NCBI GenBank assembly: GCA_003696465.1
Contig: RFHG01000381.1
Location: 1-18,062 of the forward strand
Direction: 5' to 3'
DNA from: Gammaproteobacteria bacterium
Lineage (GTDB): Bacteria > Pseudomonadota > Gammaproteobacteria > J044
DNA: 18,062 nt
Part shown: one piece after another, positions 1 through 8,196 of the stretch
How the letters are laid out: every line of letters starts with the position of its first letter
Position numbering within the stretch: position 1 is the first letter of the stretch
The notes under the pieces: generated by a model
The model's database searches: none
What the model was told of the DNA's origin: nothing
The model's input: only the letters and a program-made list of their open reading frames with translations
Made by a program: the position numbers and the translations under genes

Positions 1-1
1 G

Positions 2-637
2 AACAGGCCGTTGCGGGTGCTCGACATCGGCGGCGGAGACGGGCGCATGAGTGCCTGGCTGGCCGGGCAGGGGCACGAAGTGATCTATAGCGAGCCGGCA
101 GAGGCCATGCGCACGGCCGCCCTGCGGCGTTTCCGGGTCGAGGGGGTACTCGAACGCATCGAAGTGCTGGACCTGCCCCTGCAGGCACTGGCGCCTGACA
201 CGCTCGGTTGCTTCGATCTGGTCCTGCTGCATGCAGTACTCGAATGGCTGGCCGAACCCGCGGCCGGGCTGGCCCATGCCGAATCGCTGGTGGGTGAGGG
301 CGGCTGGCTGTCGGTCCTGTTCTACAACCGCCATTCCATCGTCATTCGCAACCTGCTGCTGGGCAATTTTCGCAAGGTGGCCTCGGGCGAGCTGAGCGGA
401 CATCCGGGCGGACTCACACCCAAGTCGCCGCTCGATCCCGAGGAGGTGCGGCAGTGGCTGCGGCTGCCGGTGCGTCACCAGCGCGGCATTCGCTGCTTTA
501 CCGACTATCTCGATGCCGACCTGCGCAAGCGGCGCAGCTACGAGGACATCCTCGAGCTGGAGCAGCGGCTGGGTACGCGCATGCCCTATCGTGACATGGC
601 GCGCTACCTGCACCTGCTGGCCGGAGGGCCGTGCTGA
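2..637 (+). CDS. cmoM: CmoM, tRNA 5-carboxymethoxyuridine methyltransferase (5' partial)
   Basis: SAM-dependent methyltransferase expected to convert cmo5U34 to its methyl ester mcmo5U in tRNAs reading NNA/NNG/NNU codons. The reading frame is open from base 2. The first possible start, a TTG at 11, sits in the middle of the SAM-binding motif I (LRVLDIGGGDG), so the true N-terminus, roughly 45 residues by comparison with E. coli CmoM (about 260 aa), lies outside the window. Family signatures are the FHAVLEW-like LLHAVLEWL after motif I, LFYNRHS, and a C-terminal part with CFTDYLD and LELEQRLG...PYRDMARYLHLLA, which match CmoM closely. The stop (635-637) overlaps the ATG of the DUF763 gene by one base, so the two are probably translationally coupled. 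cmoA and cmoB follow downstream in the same direction, which supports the pathway assignment. Confidence 0.9.
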   Translation, partial: NRPLRVLDIGGGDGRMSAWLAGQGHEVIYSEPAEAMRTAALRRFRVEGVLERIEVLDLPLQALAPDTLGCFDLVLLHAVLEWLAEPAAGLAHAESLVGEGGWLSVLFYNRHSIVIRNLLLGNFRKVASGELSGHPGGLTPKSPLDPEEVRQWLRLPVRHQRGIRCFTDYLDADLRKRRSYEDILELEQRLGTRMPYRDMARYLHLLAGGPC

Positions 638-1710
638 TGCGCACCGGTACCGCACGCCTGCCTCTGCATGGCGGCCGTGCGCCACGCTGGCTGTTCGAGC
701 GCATGGTCCGGCTGGCGCGCGAGATCGTGCTGCACATGGCGGCCGAACACGAGCCGGCGGAACTGCTGCGGCGTCTTTCCGATCCCTGGTGGTTTCAGGC
801 CCTGGGCTGCGTGCTGGGATTCGACTGGCATTCGAGTGGAGTGACCACCACCACCTGTGGCGCGCTGAAGGAGGGTATCAAGGGGCTGGAAGGAGAGCTG
901 GGCCTGTTCGTCTGCGGCGGCAAGGGCGCGGCCTCGCGCCGTACCCCGGGCGAGATCGAACAGTGGTGTGAGCAGACCGGCCTCGATGCCGATGCACTGG
1001 TCCGTTCCAGCCGGCTCTCGGCCAAGGTGGACAACACCGCCGTGCAGGACAGCTACCAGCTCTATCATCACAGTTTCCTGTTCCTGGCCGACGGGCGCTG
1101 GGCCGTGATCCAGCAGGGCATGCGCGACGTGGATGGCACCGCGAGGCGTTATCACTGGCTGGGCGAGGGGGTGGAGAGTTTCGTCGAAGAGCCCCACGCC
1201 GCGGTGTGCTGCGACCGGCGTGCTCCGGCCCTGAACCTGGTGGCCTCGGACAGTGCCGCGGCGCGCGACTGTATCACCGGGCTGGCCGTTGATGCACAGC
1301 GGGAAACCCTGAAACTGGTGGAACGCCTGCCGGAACTGCGCCTGCCGAACCGTCATCCGGTGCGCCCCGAGGACATCAATCCCCGCTATCTGAAGAAGGT
1401 GCTGCTCAAGACCTGGGAGCAGCCGCCGGAAGACTTCGCCGCCCTGCTGGGTGTGCCCGGACTGGGACCGAAATCGCTGCGCGCCCTGGCCCTGGTGGCG
1501 GAGCTCATCTACGGCACGCCCGCCTCGACTCGCGACCCGGCGCGCTTTTCCTTTGCCCACGGCGGCAAGGATGGCACGCCCTATCCGGTGGATCGGCAGA
1601 CCTACGAGCAGACCATCGTCGTGCTGCACGATGCCGTGCGCCGTGCCGGCGTGCCCGACCGGGAGCGGGTGGCGGCACTGAGGCGGCTGGGACGCTTCCT
1701 GCCGGCATGA
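637..1710 (+). CDS. DUF763 (COG1415) protein with helix-hairpin-helix motif
   Basis: Full-length DUF763 protein of 357 aa with no established function that I know of. I chose ATG 637 rather than GTG 631 because the family characteristically begins MRTGTA-LPLHGG-APRWLFERM, as seen here. Conserved blocks are FDWHSSGVTTTTCGALKEG (62-80), SAKVDNTAVQDSYQLYHH (128-145), a block around QQGMRDVDGTARRYHWLG (159-176) and FSFAHGGKDGTPYPVDR (304-320). Residues 270-293 (LLGVPGLGPKSLRALALVAEL) form a helix-hairpin-helix, a non-specific DNA/RNA-binding element also found in glycosylases and nucleases. The family is common in archaea and scattered in bacteria. It overlaps cmoM by 1 nt and the Uri-family nuclease gene by 4 nt (ATGA). 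A role in nucleic-acid processing is inferred from the HhH motif and the neighbour, not demonstrated. Confidence 0.88.
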   Translation: MRTGTARLPLHGGRAPRWLFERMVRLAREIVLHMAAEHEPAELLRRLSDPWWFQALGCVLGFDWHSSGVTTTTCGALKEGIKGLEGELGLFVCGGKGAASRRTPGEIEQWCEQTGLDADALVRSSRLSAKVDNTAVQDSYQLYHHSFLFLADGRWAVIQQGMRDVDGTARRYHWLGEGVESFVEEPHAAVCCDRRAPALNLVASDSAAARDCITGLAVDAQRETLKLVERLPELRLPNRHPVRPEDINPRYLKKVLLKTWEQPPEDFAALLGVPGLGPKSLRALALVAELIYGTPASTRDPARFSFAHGGKDGTPYPVDRQTYEQTIVVLHDAVRRAGVPDRERVAALRRLGRFLPA

Positions 1711-2147
1711 GTACGGGGCTGGAGCGGCGTATCCGTGCAAGGGTGCCGGCGGAGTGCGGCTGCTATCTGCTGCTGATGCGCGTGAGCCGGACGCAGAGGT
1801 TGCGGGTGGGTGCCCTGGGCATGATGCGCGTGGATCCCGGCTGGCTGGTGTATGTGGGCTCGGCCTGTGGCCCGGGCGGACTGCGGGCGCGGCTTGCGCG
1901 TCATGCGCGGCGGCGCAAGCCGCGCCGCTGGCACATCGACTGGCTGCGCGAGCGGGTGGCACTGCAGGCCGTCTGCTGGCAGGTCGGCTGGCGCGACGAG
2001 GCCGCATGGGCCCGGCGGCTGGGGGCCATGCCCGGGGCCAGCGCGCCGCTTCCGGGTTTCGGTGCCTCCGATGACCCCGGCAACACCCACCTGTGGCATT
2101 TCCGCGAGCGTCCCGTGCTCGAGTGGGCCGGCCATTGTGTAGAATGA
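1707..2147 (+). CDS. DUF123 / Uri-type GIY-YIG nuclease (COG1833)
   Basis: Small 146-aa protein of the DUF123 (Uri) branch of the GIY-YIG nuclease superfamily. The core elements are GCY (18-20) for 'GIY', VYVGSA (49-54) for 'YIG', GGLRARLARH (57-66) with the conserved arginine, and the branch-specific WHIDWL (75-80). The C-terminus (PGFGASDD...THLWHF) has the usual GFG-SD-HL pattern of this family. No extra DNA-binding domain is visible. In archaea DUF123 domains occur alone or fused to endonuclease III-like glycosylases, so a DNA repair role is plausible but unproven. Its ATG overlaps the DUF763 stop (ATGA, 4 nt), implying coupled expression. Its last codons overlap a probable -10 element for cmoA. 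Confidence 0.85.
   Translation: MSTGLERRIRARVPAECGCYLLLMRVSRTQRLRVGALGMMRVDPGWLVYVGSACGPGGLRARLARHARRRKPRRWHIDWLRERVALQAVCWQVGWRDEAAWARRLGAMPGASAPLPGFGASDDPGNTHLWHFRERPVLEWAGHCVE
2140..2145 (+). promoter_or_regulatory. Candidate -10 element upstream of cmoA
   Basis: TAGAAT preceded by TGTG, overlapping the last codons of the Uri-type gene and 33 nt before the cmoA ATG at 2179. The same TGTAGAAT string occurs before the HAD gene at 16311-16318. No convincing -35 hexamer is seen at 16-18 nt. It would let cmoAB be transcribed separately from cmoM. Confidence 0.35.
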
Positions 2148-2178
2148 GCGGCCGTCTCCCCTGGTCCGGAAGCCGTTC

Positions 2179-2925
2179 ATGAGCCAGTCCCCAGACACGC
2201 CCTCGGACAAGGATCGCCTCTATGCCCGCGCCCTGGAGCGGGTGGTCGATTTCCGTTTCGACGAGCAGGTGGCGGCGGTCTTTCCCGACATGATCCACCG
2301 TTCGGTACCCGGCTATGCCACGGTGGTGCATCTGCTCGGTGTACTTGCTGCCCGCCATGCCCGGCCCGGAACCTGCATCTATGATCTCGGCTGTTCGCTG
2401 GGGGCGGCCACGCTGTCCATGGCCCGCATGGTCGAGGTGCCGGATGTGCGCTTCATTGCCGTCGACAATTCTCCGGCCATGATCGAGCGGGCAGGCGAGC
2501 TGTTGTCCGAGGTGGCCGGGCGGGTGGAACTGGTCGAGGCCGATATCGCCAGCCTGCCCCTGCAGCCGGCCTCCGTGGTGGTGCTCAACTATACCCTCCA
2601 GTTCATTCCACCCGATGCGCGTCTGGCGCTGCTCAAGCGCATTTACGAGGCGCTGGTGCCGGGTGGCGTGCTGCTGCTGTCGGAAAAGCTGGCCTTCGAG
2701 GATGCCACAGAGGCCGAACTGATGGATGCGGCCCATCTTGGCTTCAAGCAGGCCCAGGGCTATTCCGAACTGGAGATCAGCCAGAAGCGCAAGGCGCTGG
2801 AACAGGTACTGATTCCGGAGACCCTGGATACGCACCACGAGCGCCTGCGGCAGGCGGGTTTCGATACGGTGGTGCCATGGTTTCGCTGCCTCAACTTCGC
2901 CTCCCTGCTGGCACGCAAGGCATGA
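2179..2925 (+). CDS. cmoA: CmoA, carboxy-S-adenosyl-L-methionine synthase
   Basis: CmoA (248 aa, normal length) converts SAM and prephenate to carboxy-SAM (Cx-SAM), the carboxymethyl donor used by CmoB. It shows the CmoA N-terminus (DRLYARALERVVDFRFDEQV, 12-31; VAAVFPDMIHRSVPGYATVV, 31-50), motif I YDLGCSLGAATLS (68-80), AVDNSPAMIERA after the second strand, and VVLNYTLQFIPP. These are diagnostic of CmoA rather than a generic methyltransferase. The ATG at 2179 lies 31 nt after the Uri-type gene; a candidate -10 is at 2140-2145. The stop (2923-2925) overlaps the cmoB start in an ATGA, so the two pathway enzymes are coupled as in E. coli. Confidence 0.95.
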   Translation: MSQSPDTPSDKDRLYARALERVVDFRFDEQVAAVFPDMIHRSVPGYATVVHLLGVLAARHARPGTCIYDLGCSLGAATLSMARMVEVPDVRFIAVDNSPAMIERAGELLSEVAGRVELVEADIASLPLQPASVVVLNYTLQFIPPDARLALLKRIYEALVPGGVLLLSEKLAFEDATEAELMDAAHLGFKQAQGYSELEISQKRKALEQVLIPETLDTHHERLRQAGFDTVVPWFRCLNFASLLARKA

Positions 2926-3917
2926 AGGACGCACCCGGTCAGTTGCAGCTCTCCGAGGGGCTCCTGGCGGAGCTTGCCGGCGCGGGCATGGAGGCCTGGG
3001 CGCGGCGGCTTCCGGCCGATATCGAGGCCCGGATGGACCCGGCTCGTTACGGCAACCTGCCGCGCTGGCGGGCTGCAGTGGCCGGGCTTCCGGAGTTGCG
3101 GCCCTCGACCATCGGGCTGGACTGTGATGCAGTGCGAATCGGCAGCGCCGGGGATGCCGATGATGAGGCGCGGGCCCGGCTGCGCGAAGGCCTGATGGCC
3201 CTGCATCCCTGGCGCAAGGGACCGTTTTCCCTGTTCGGCCTGATGCTGGATGCGGAGTGGCGCTCCAGTCTCAAGTGGAACCGCATCGCTCCGGCTCTGC
3301 AGGTGGCTGGCGAGCGGGTGCTGGATGTCGGCTGCGGCAACGGATACTACGCCCTGCGGTTGCTGGGGCAGGGGGCCGCGCGGGTGGTCGGCATCGACCC
3401 GACGCCGCTGTTCGTGATGCAGTTCCAGGCCCTGCGTCGCTGGCTTCCGGCAGAGCTGCCGGTGGATGTGCTGCCGCTGGCACTGGAGGATCTGCCGGAA
3501 GACCTGGGCGGTTTCGATACGGTGCTGTCCATGGGCGTGCTCTATCACCGCCGTTCGCCACTCGATCACCTGCTGGCCCTGCGCGGCTGCCTGCGCCGGG
3601 GCGGGCGCCTGCTGCTGGAGACCCTGGTGGTGGAGGGCGATGCCGATACCTGCCTGTTCCCTCCGGGCCGCTATGCCAAGATGCGCAATACCTGGTTTCT
3701 TCCCTCGGTGCCCATGCTCGAGCGTTGGCTCCAGCGCTGCGGTTTTGGCGAGGTGGAACGCGTCGATACCAGCATCACCACCACGGAGGAACAGCGCCGC
3801 ACGGAGTGGATGCAGTTCGAGTCGCTGGCCGACTTCCTCGATCCGGAGGATCCTGCGCGTACCATCGAGGGCCATCCGGCGCCACGGCGCGCCGTACTGG
3901 TGGCGCGTGCCCCGTGA
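2922..3917 (+). CDS. cmoB: CmoB, tRNA U34 carboxymethyltransferase
   Basis: CmoB (331 aa; E. coli 323 aa) transfers the carboxymethyl group of Cx-SAM to 5-hydroxyuridine at tRNA position 34. An ATG-started frame extends upstream to 2877, but the ATG at 2922 gives the ATGA overlap with cmoA and the usual length. Signatures are the N-terminal family domain ending HPWRKGPFSLFG (95-106), then EWRSSLKWNR (112-121), SAM motif VLDVGCGNGYY (133-143), GIDPTPLFVMQF (157-168), MGVLYHRRSPLDHL (204-217) and KMRNTWFLPSVPMLERWL (253-270). The hydroxylases that make ho5U (TrhP or TrhO) are not in this window. The stop overlaps the GTG of the HNH gene by 4 nt. Confidence 0.95.
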   Translation: MKDAPGQLQLSEGLLAELAGAGMEAWARRLPADIEARMDPARYGNLPRWRAAVAGLPELRPSTIGLDCDAVRIGSAGDADDEARARLREGLMALHPWRKGPFSLFGLMLDAEWRSSLKWNRIAPALQVAGERVLDVGCGNGYYALRLLGQGAARVVGIDPTPLFVMQFQALRRWLPAELPVDVLPLALEDLPEDLGGFDTVLSMGVLYHRRSPLDHLLALRGCLRRGGRLLLETLVVEGDADTCLFPPGRYAKMRNTWFLPSVPMLERWLQRCGFGEVERVDTSITTTEEQRRTEWMQFESLADFLDPEDPARTIEGHPAPRRAVLVARAP

Positions 3918-4255
3918 GCGGGCGAGCCGGGGCACCGGACTGCTGCGCCCTGTGCGGACGGCGCGAGCGACTTACGCGCCATCACCTCGTACCAAAGGCC
4001 CTGCATCGCAGGCCGCGCGTGCGTCGCCGCTGGACGCGCGATGAGCTCAACCGCATGGTCATCCATGTCTGCCGTCCCTGCCACGATCAGATCCACCAGC
4101 TCATCCCGGAACGGGAGCTGGCCGAGCATTACCACAGCCTCGAGGCGTTGCAGGCCCATCCGGAACTGCAGCGCTTCGTCGACTGGCTGCGGCAGCGGCC
4201 CGTGGGCTTTCGACCCCGCAGCCGTTCCTGGAAGCAGCGCCTCAACCGACGCTGA
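3914..4255 (+). CDS. Small HNH endonuclease-like protein
   Basis: A 113-aa single-domain HNH protein. The zinc-finger-like HNH fold is visible as CALC (11-14), RHHLVPKALH (22-31) with the paired catalytic/metal histidines, and CRPCHDQIH (53-61), which supplies the second Cys pair and the last His. A short helical tail (YHSLEALQAHPELQRFVDWL) follows, as in other small stand-alone proteins of this type. I chose GTG 3914 because it overlaps the cmoB stop in a GTGA; no ATG occurs before the first cysteine pair. The 3' end overlaps the 3' end of the convergent glycosyltransferase gene by 14 nt. Substrate and role are unknown; it is the third nuclease-like gene in the cmo cluster. Confidence 0.82.
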   Translation: MSGRAGAPDCCALCGRRERLTRHHLVPKALHRRPRVRRRWTRDELNRMVIHVCRPCHDQIHQLIPERELAEHYHSLEALQAHPELQRFVDWLRQRPVGFRPRSRSWKQRLNRR

Positions 4256-5258
4256 GGAAATCGCGGCCCGGTTCGTATCCGTATCCCTCGAGCGCCTGCT
4301 CGATCAGCGTACGGGCACCGTGCACGGCCACATAGACCAGTACGAAGGGACGCGGGTTGGCCGAGCTCAGCCATTCGGGCCCATGCACCAGGCGTCCGGC
4401 GATGCAGTTGCCGATCTTGCACGGGTCGATGTCGATCCACGCGGTCGGCTCGATGCCGCGGGCCTGCAGGTGCCGTACCCGCTGCCGGGTGCGACGGCCG
4501 GCGCCCCAGATCACGAGCGGGCGCCGGTGCGGCAGATGTCGCCGCAGCCAGCGGGCCAGATGGCGGGCCCTTAGGCGGTCGAAGGCCTCTCGGCTGCAGT
4601 GGGCGGCGGTGCGCGACACGCGCCCTGCCGAGTCGCGCCAGTCGAGCACGGTTTCGGGCAATCGCGCCATGCGCAGGCCCGCGGCATGGGCGCGCAGCCA
4701 GAGGTCGTAGTCCTCGGGAAACGGTCCCGACCGATACGCCCCCACACGCTGGATCAGCGCCCGACGAAAGCAGACGCTCGGATGGGCAAAGGGTGCCTCC
4801 ACGAACATCCCGTCGCGGATTTGCCGGGGCGTTTGCAGGCCGTCCTGCCAGTCCATGTAGGCACGCATGCCGTCGGTGATCCGATCTTCCGGGAACAGTC
4901 GCGCCCGCCCGGCCACCAGCATCAGCGCCGGGTCGTGCAGCAGGGCTTGCACTTGCTGCTCGAGGCGCTCCGGATGCATGCGGTCATCGGCATCCATGCG
5001 GGCGATGAACGGTGCGCGCGCGGCAGCCAGGCCGGCGTTGAGTGCGGTCACGAGACCGCGGCCACGCGGCTGTAACAGGCGAAAGCGGCGGTCGCGTCGC
5101 CGCCGGATACGCCAGGCCGAGCGGTCGCGGCTGTGGTCGTCCACGGCCAGCAGTTCAAAGTCGTGGAACGTCTGCGCCCGGATGCTGTCCAGACATTCAT
5201 CCAGCCAGGGACCGGCATCACGGAAGGGCAACAATATGGAAACGGCAGGTGACTTCAA
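4242..5258 (-). CDS. Family 2 (GT-A) glycosyltransferase with C-terminal Rossmann-like domain
   Basis: Predicted 338-aa glycosyltransferase. Residues 5-200 form a GT-A fold: VSILLPFRD (6-14) as first strand, LLAVDDHS (36-43), MDADDR (88-93) as the DxD-type metal/nucleotide-sugar motif, and FPEDYDLWLRAHAAG (180-194) carrying the typical ED acceptor-side acidic pair. Residues 246-338 add a second domain starting RPLVIWGAGRRTRQ (246-259), a glycine-rich nucleotide-binding-like loop. The start is the TTG at 5258, giving MKSPAVSILL; the open frame continues upstream, but that part is antisense to msrA and lacks family similarity. The rare start codon makes this boundary uncertain. The acceptor sugar or lipid cannot be told. 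It is divergent from msrA, only about 20 nt away, and convergent with the HNH gene. Confidence 0.8.
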   Translation of the reverse strand: MKSPAVSILLPFRDAGPWLDECLDSIRAQTFHDFELLAVDDHSRDRSAWRIRRRRDRRFRLLQPRGRGLVTALNAGLAAARAPFIARMDADDRMHPERLEQQVQALLHDPALMLVAGRARLFPEDRITDGMRAYMDWQDGLQTPRQIRDGMFVEAPFAHPSVCFRRALIQRVGAYRSGPFPEDYDLWLRAHAAGLRMARLPETVLDWRDSAGRVSRTAAHCSREAFDRLRARHLARWLRRHLPHRRPLVIWGAGRRTRQRVRHLQARGIEPTAWIDIDPCKIGNCIAGRLVHGPEWLSSANPRPFVLVYVAVHGARTLIEQALEGYGYEPGRDFLSVG

Positions 5259-5266
5259 CGGCAGCG

Positions 5267-5272
5267 TATAAT
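5267..5272 (+). promoter_or_regulatory. Consensus -10 (TATAAT) placing the msrA transcript start at its ATG
   Basis: Perfect TATAAT with exactly 6 nt between its last base and the msrA ATG at 5279, so the expected +1 coincides with the A of the start codon. No Shine-Dalgarno is present. The -35 region is poor (GGCAGG at 17-nt spacing). Confidence 0.42.
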
Positions 5273-5278
5273 CCGAAC

Positions 5279-5934
<656 letters not shown>

Positions 5935-5941
<7 letters not shown>

Positions 5942-6714
5942 GGCGCCTGCACCGGGCCTGGCAGGCCTGGCAGCTGCAGCGGGGCCGGATCCCCGTGCGC
6001 CTGTGGCAGGCGGTGACCCGCGATCTCCATGCCCTGCGTGGGCTGAGCGAGCCGGAAGATGTGCGCCTGCGGGCCCTGGCCAGCCTGTTCCTGCGCGAGA
6101 AGACCATCAGCGGGGCCGGGGCGCTCGAGCCCGACGAGCGCATGCGCACCGAGATCGCGGCCCTGGCCAGCCTGCCCATCCTTGAGCTCGATCTGGGCTG
6201 GTACGACGGCTGGCACGAGGTGGTCGTATACGACGAGACCTTTGTCGTCGAGCACGAGGAGATGGACACGTATGGCGTGGTGCATCGCGTGCGTCGGCCC
6301 CTGGCCGGCGAGTCCTGGGGTGAGGGCCCGGTCATTCTCTCCTGGGGCGATTGGCAGCACGAGCGCGCCCAGCCGGGCAGCGGGCACAATGTCATCATCC
6401 ACGAATTCGCCCACAAGCTGGACATGCGCAATGGTGCCGCCAATGGCATGCCGCCGTTGCATCCGGACATGGAGCGCAGGGCCTGGACCGAGACATTCAC
6501 CGCAGCCTGGGAGCGGCTCCAGCATCGTCTCGAACATCACCACAAGCCGTGGATCGACCCCTATGCGGCCACGGCGCCGGCGGAGTTCTTCGCCGTGGCC
6601 AGCGAGGTCTTCTTCGAGGCTCCGTGGCGCATGCACGAACACGAGCCGGCCCTGTACGCACAGATGCGGCAGTTCTATCGCCAGGATCCGCTGGCACGAC
6701 AGGGGCATCGCTGA
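5935..6714 (+). CDS. mtfA: MtfA, zinc-dependent peptidase (Mlc titration factor A family)
   Basis: MtfA family protein of 259 aa; E. coli MtfA is an aminopeptidase that also binds and inactivates the glucose-PTS repressor Mlc. The zinc motif is HEFAHKLDM (156-164) and the third ligand is probably Glu224 in AVASEVFFE (220-228). The block PVILSWGDWQ (132-141) and TAPAEFFA (213-220) are typical of the family. GTG 5935 is chosen because it follows a good GGAAGAGG-like ribosome binding site in the msrA 3' end and gives the full-length N-terminus. It overlaps msrA by 7 nt, so the two are coupled. No mlc homologue or PTS gene is visible here, so the regulatory partner is unknown. Confidence 0.92.
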
Positions 6715-6761
6715 CGGGCTGTACGCTTCCTCCCCATGAAACTCGCCCGCGCTCGGGATGC

Positions 6762-6770
6762 TGGTGTAAT
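6762..6770 (+). promoter_or_regulatory. Candidate extended -10 before the lipoprotein gene
   Basis: TGG followed by TGTAAT, fitting an extended -10 (TGn plus a 5/6 match to TATAAT), 37 nt before the ATG at 6808. No clear -35, which extended -10 promoters can tolerate. Confidence 0.35.
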
Positions 6771-6807
6771 ATCCAACCATTGCAAGCAGCAACCGGGAGT
6801 CGCCAGC

Positions 6808-8196
6808 ATGCGCCGTATCCTGATCGTCCTCTTCCTGACCCTGCCCCTGATCCTGGCCGGTTGTGATCAGGAACAGGACACCGAGCAGCGGGTCGTCTAT
6901 CTGGAACTGCCCGGCTCGCATGTGGGCCGGTACGCCTGGGCCGTGGGTGTGGTGGATGGCGAGCAGGACGGGCGCTACAAGCTGCGCATCGACGAGATCC
7001 ATGCCACCCCGTCCAGCGACAATCCGCTGTTGCGCAGCCTGCAGCGCGGGCGCTATATCCAGATCGAACCCGACAGGGTGCTCGACGAGCGGGCCGGCAA
7101 GGTGGCCGTGGCCCACCAGCAGCGGCTGATGGAGGCATTGCAGGATCTGTCCGCTCATGTGCTGCAGCCGGCTCAGGTTCGCCCAGAGGACATCGATATC
7201 CTGCGTCGGGAAGCCCAGGGCGGAGATAACGACGAGATTGCCTGTGCCGTGGCCCTGTACGATGTGCTGCAGAAACAGCCGGTCTATCGTAACGGGGAGC
7301 TGCAGATCGACACTGCGGCCGAAGGCATCCGCCAGGTGCTGTCCGTGCTGGAGCGCTTTGGCCGCTACCAGCAGGCGCGAGACAGCCTGCATCGCCCCGC
7401 CAGCGGCGATGCCTGTGTCGACATGGCCGTACGCCTGATTCGCGAAAGCGACTTCGACCTGCAGGCTCATGCCGCCCACCTGCTGGACTCGGATACCGAG
7501 CGCCTGCGCGAGGCCATGAAGCCGGTGCGGGCCCTCAACCACGCCCTGCTCGAATTCCGGACCGACCATTTCCGCCGGATTCCGGATGGCATGGACCCGG
7601 CCCGCTATGAACAGGAGCGGCTGGCCTCCCTTACGGCCGACCTGCGGCGACGCTATGCCTACAACTACATCCGTGACTTCCGCCACGACATCAACAGCTT
7701 CAAGGACGAGAAGGCGGTGATCGAGCGTTTCCAGAAGGACAAGGAGAATGCCCGGGTGCTGGCCGAGCTGCTGGGTGGCCCCATTCTCGACGAGCGCAAC
7801 CTCGATCAGGACTACCTCAACTACTACCGCCTGAACCGCAAGCTGCCGGGCGAGATGAGCCGTGCACTGGACGACGACGATTTCTACCAGCGTGCCCTGG
7901 ATGGCTTTGTGGTCGTCAACCCGACCGATGTGCAGCGGCTCGAGGGCCTGCGCCTGTATCTGCAGCAGTTCCCGCAGGGGCGCCATGCGGAGGAGGCGCG
8001 GCAGAAGATTACCGAGATCGAGCAGCGGTTGCAGGCCCCGGCACAGTCACAGCCGGCCGTACCGGCAGAAGCTGCCCCGCTGCCGGCCCCGGTTCAGCCG
8101 CTGCCTCCGGCAGGCGGGCAGGCTGTGCCCGAGGCCCCGCCCGAGATTCCTTCCATGCTGCCCGAGGAGAATCCGCGCGACATCCCGCCCGAGTGA
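6808..8196 (+). CDS. Predicted lipoprotein of unknown function
   Basis: I do not recognise this 462-aa protein. ATG 6808 is preceded by a GGGAG ribosome binding site and begins a signal peptide with lipobox LILAGC (lipidated Cys19). Asp20 at position +2 is the classical Lol-avoidance residue in enterobacteria, which would keep the protein on the outer face of the inner membrane. The body (20-400) is soluble, charged, largely helical in appearance and without transmembrane segments. Residues about 390-407 look like the end of a TPR/Sel1-like or BamD-like 'YLQQFPQGRHAEEARQKI' helix pair. The last 55 residues are Pro/Ala-rich and probably disordered. The stop overlaps the mug ATG by one base. 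An envelope scaffold or assembly role is only a guess. Confidence 0.85.
   Translation: MRRILIVLFLTLPLILAGCDQEQDTEQRVVYLELPGSHVGRYAWAVGVVDGEQDGRYKLRIDEIHATPSSDNPLLRSLQRGRYIQIEPDRVLDERAGKVAVAHQQRLMEALQDLSAHVLQPAQVRPEDIDILRREAQGGDNDEIACAVALYDVLQKQPVYRNGELQIDTAAEGIRQVLSVLERFGRYQQARDSLHRPASGDACVDMAVRLIRESDFDLQAHAAHLLDSDTERLREAMKPVRALNHALLEFRTDHFRRIPDGMDPARYEQERLASLTADLRRRYAYNYIRDFRHDINSFKDEKAVIERFQKDKENARVLAELLGGPILDERNLDQDYLNYYRLNRKLPGEMSRALDDDDFYQRALDGFVVVNPTDVQRLEGLRLYLQQFPQGRHAEEARQKITEIEQRLQAPAQSQPAVPAEAAPLPAPVQPLPPAGGQAVPEAPPEIPSMLPEENPRDIPPE

Noticed and set aside
604..2934. 776-codon open frame on the minus strand across DUF763, Uri and cmoA
   Set aside because: Antisense to three clearly recognised genes; GC-rich codon usage suppresses stops in this frame. 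The low-complexity translation matches no family I know.
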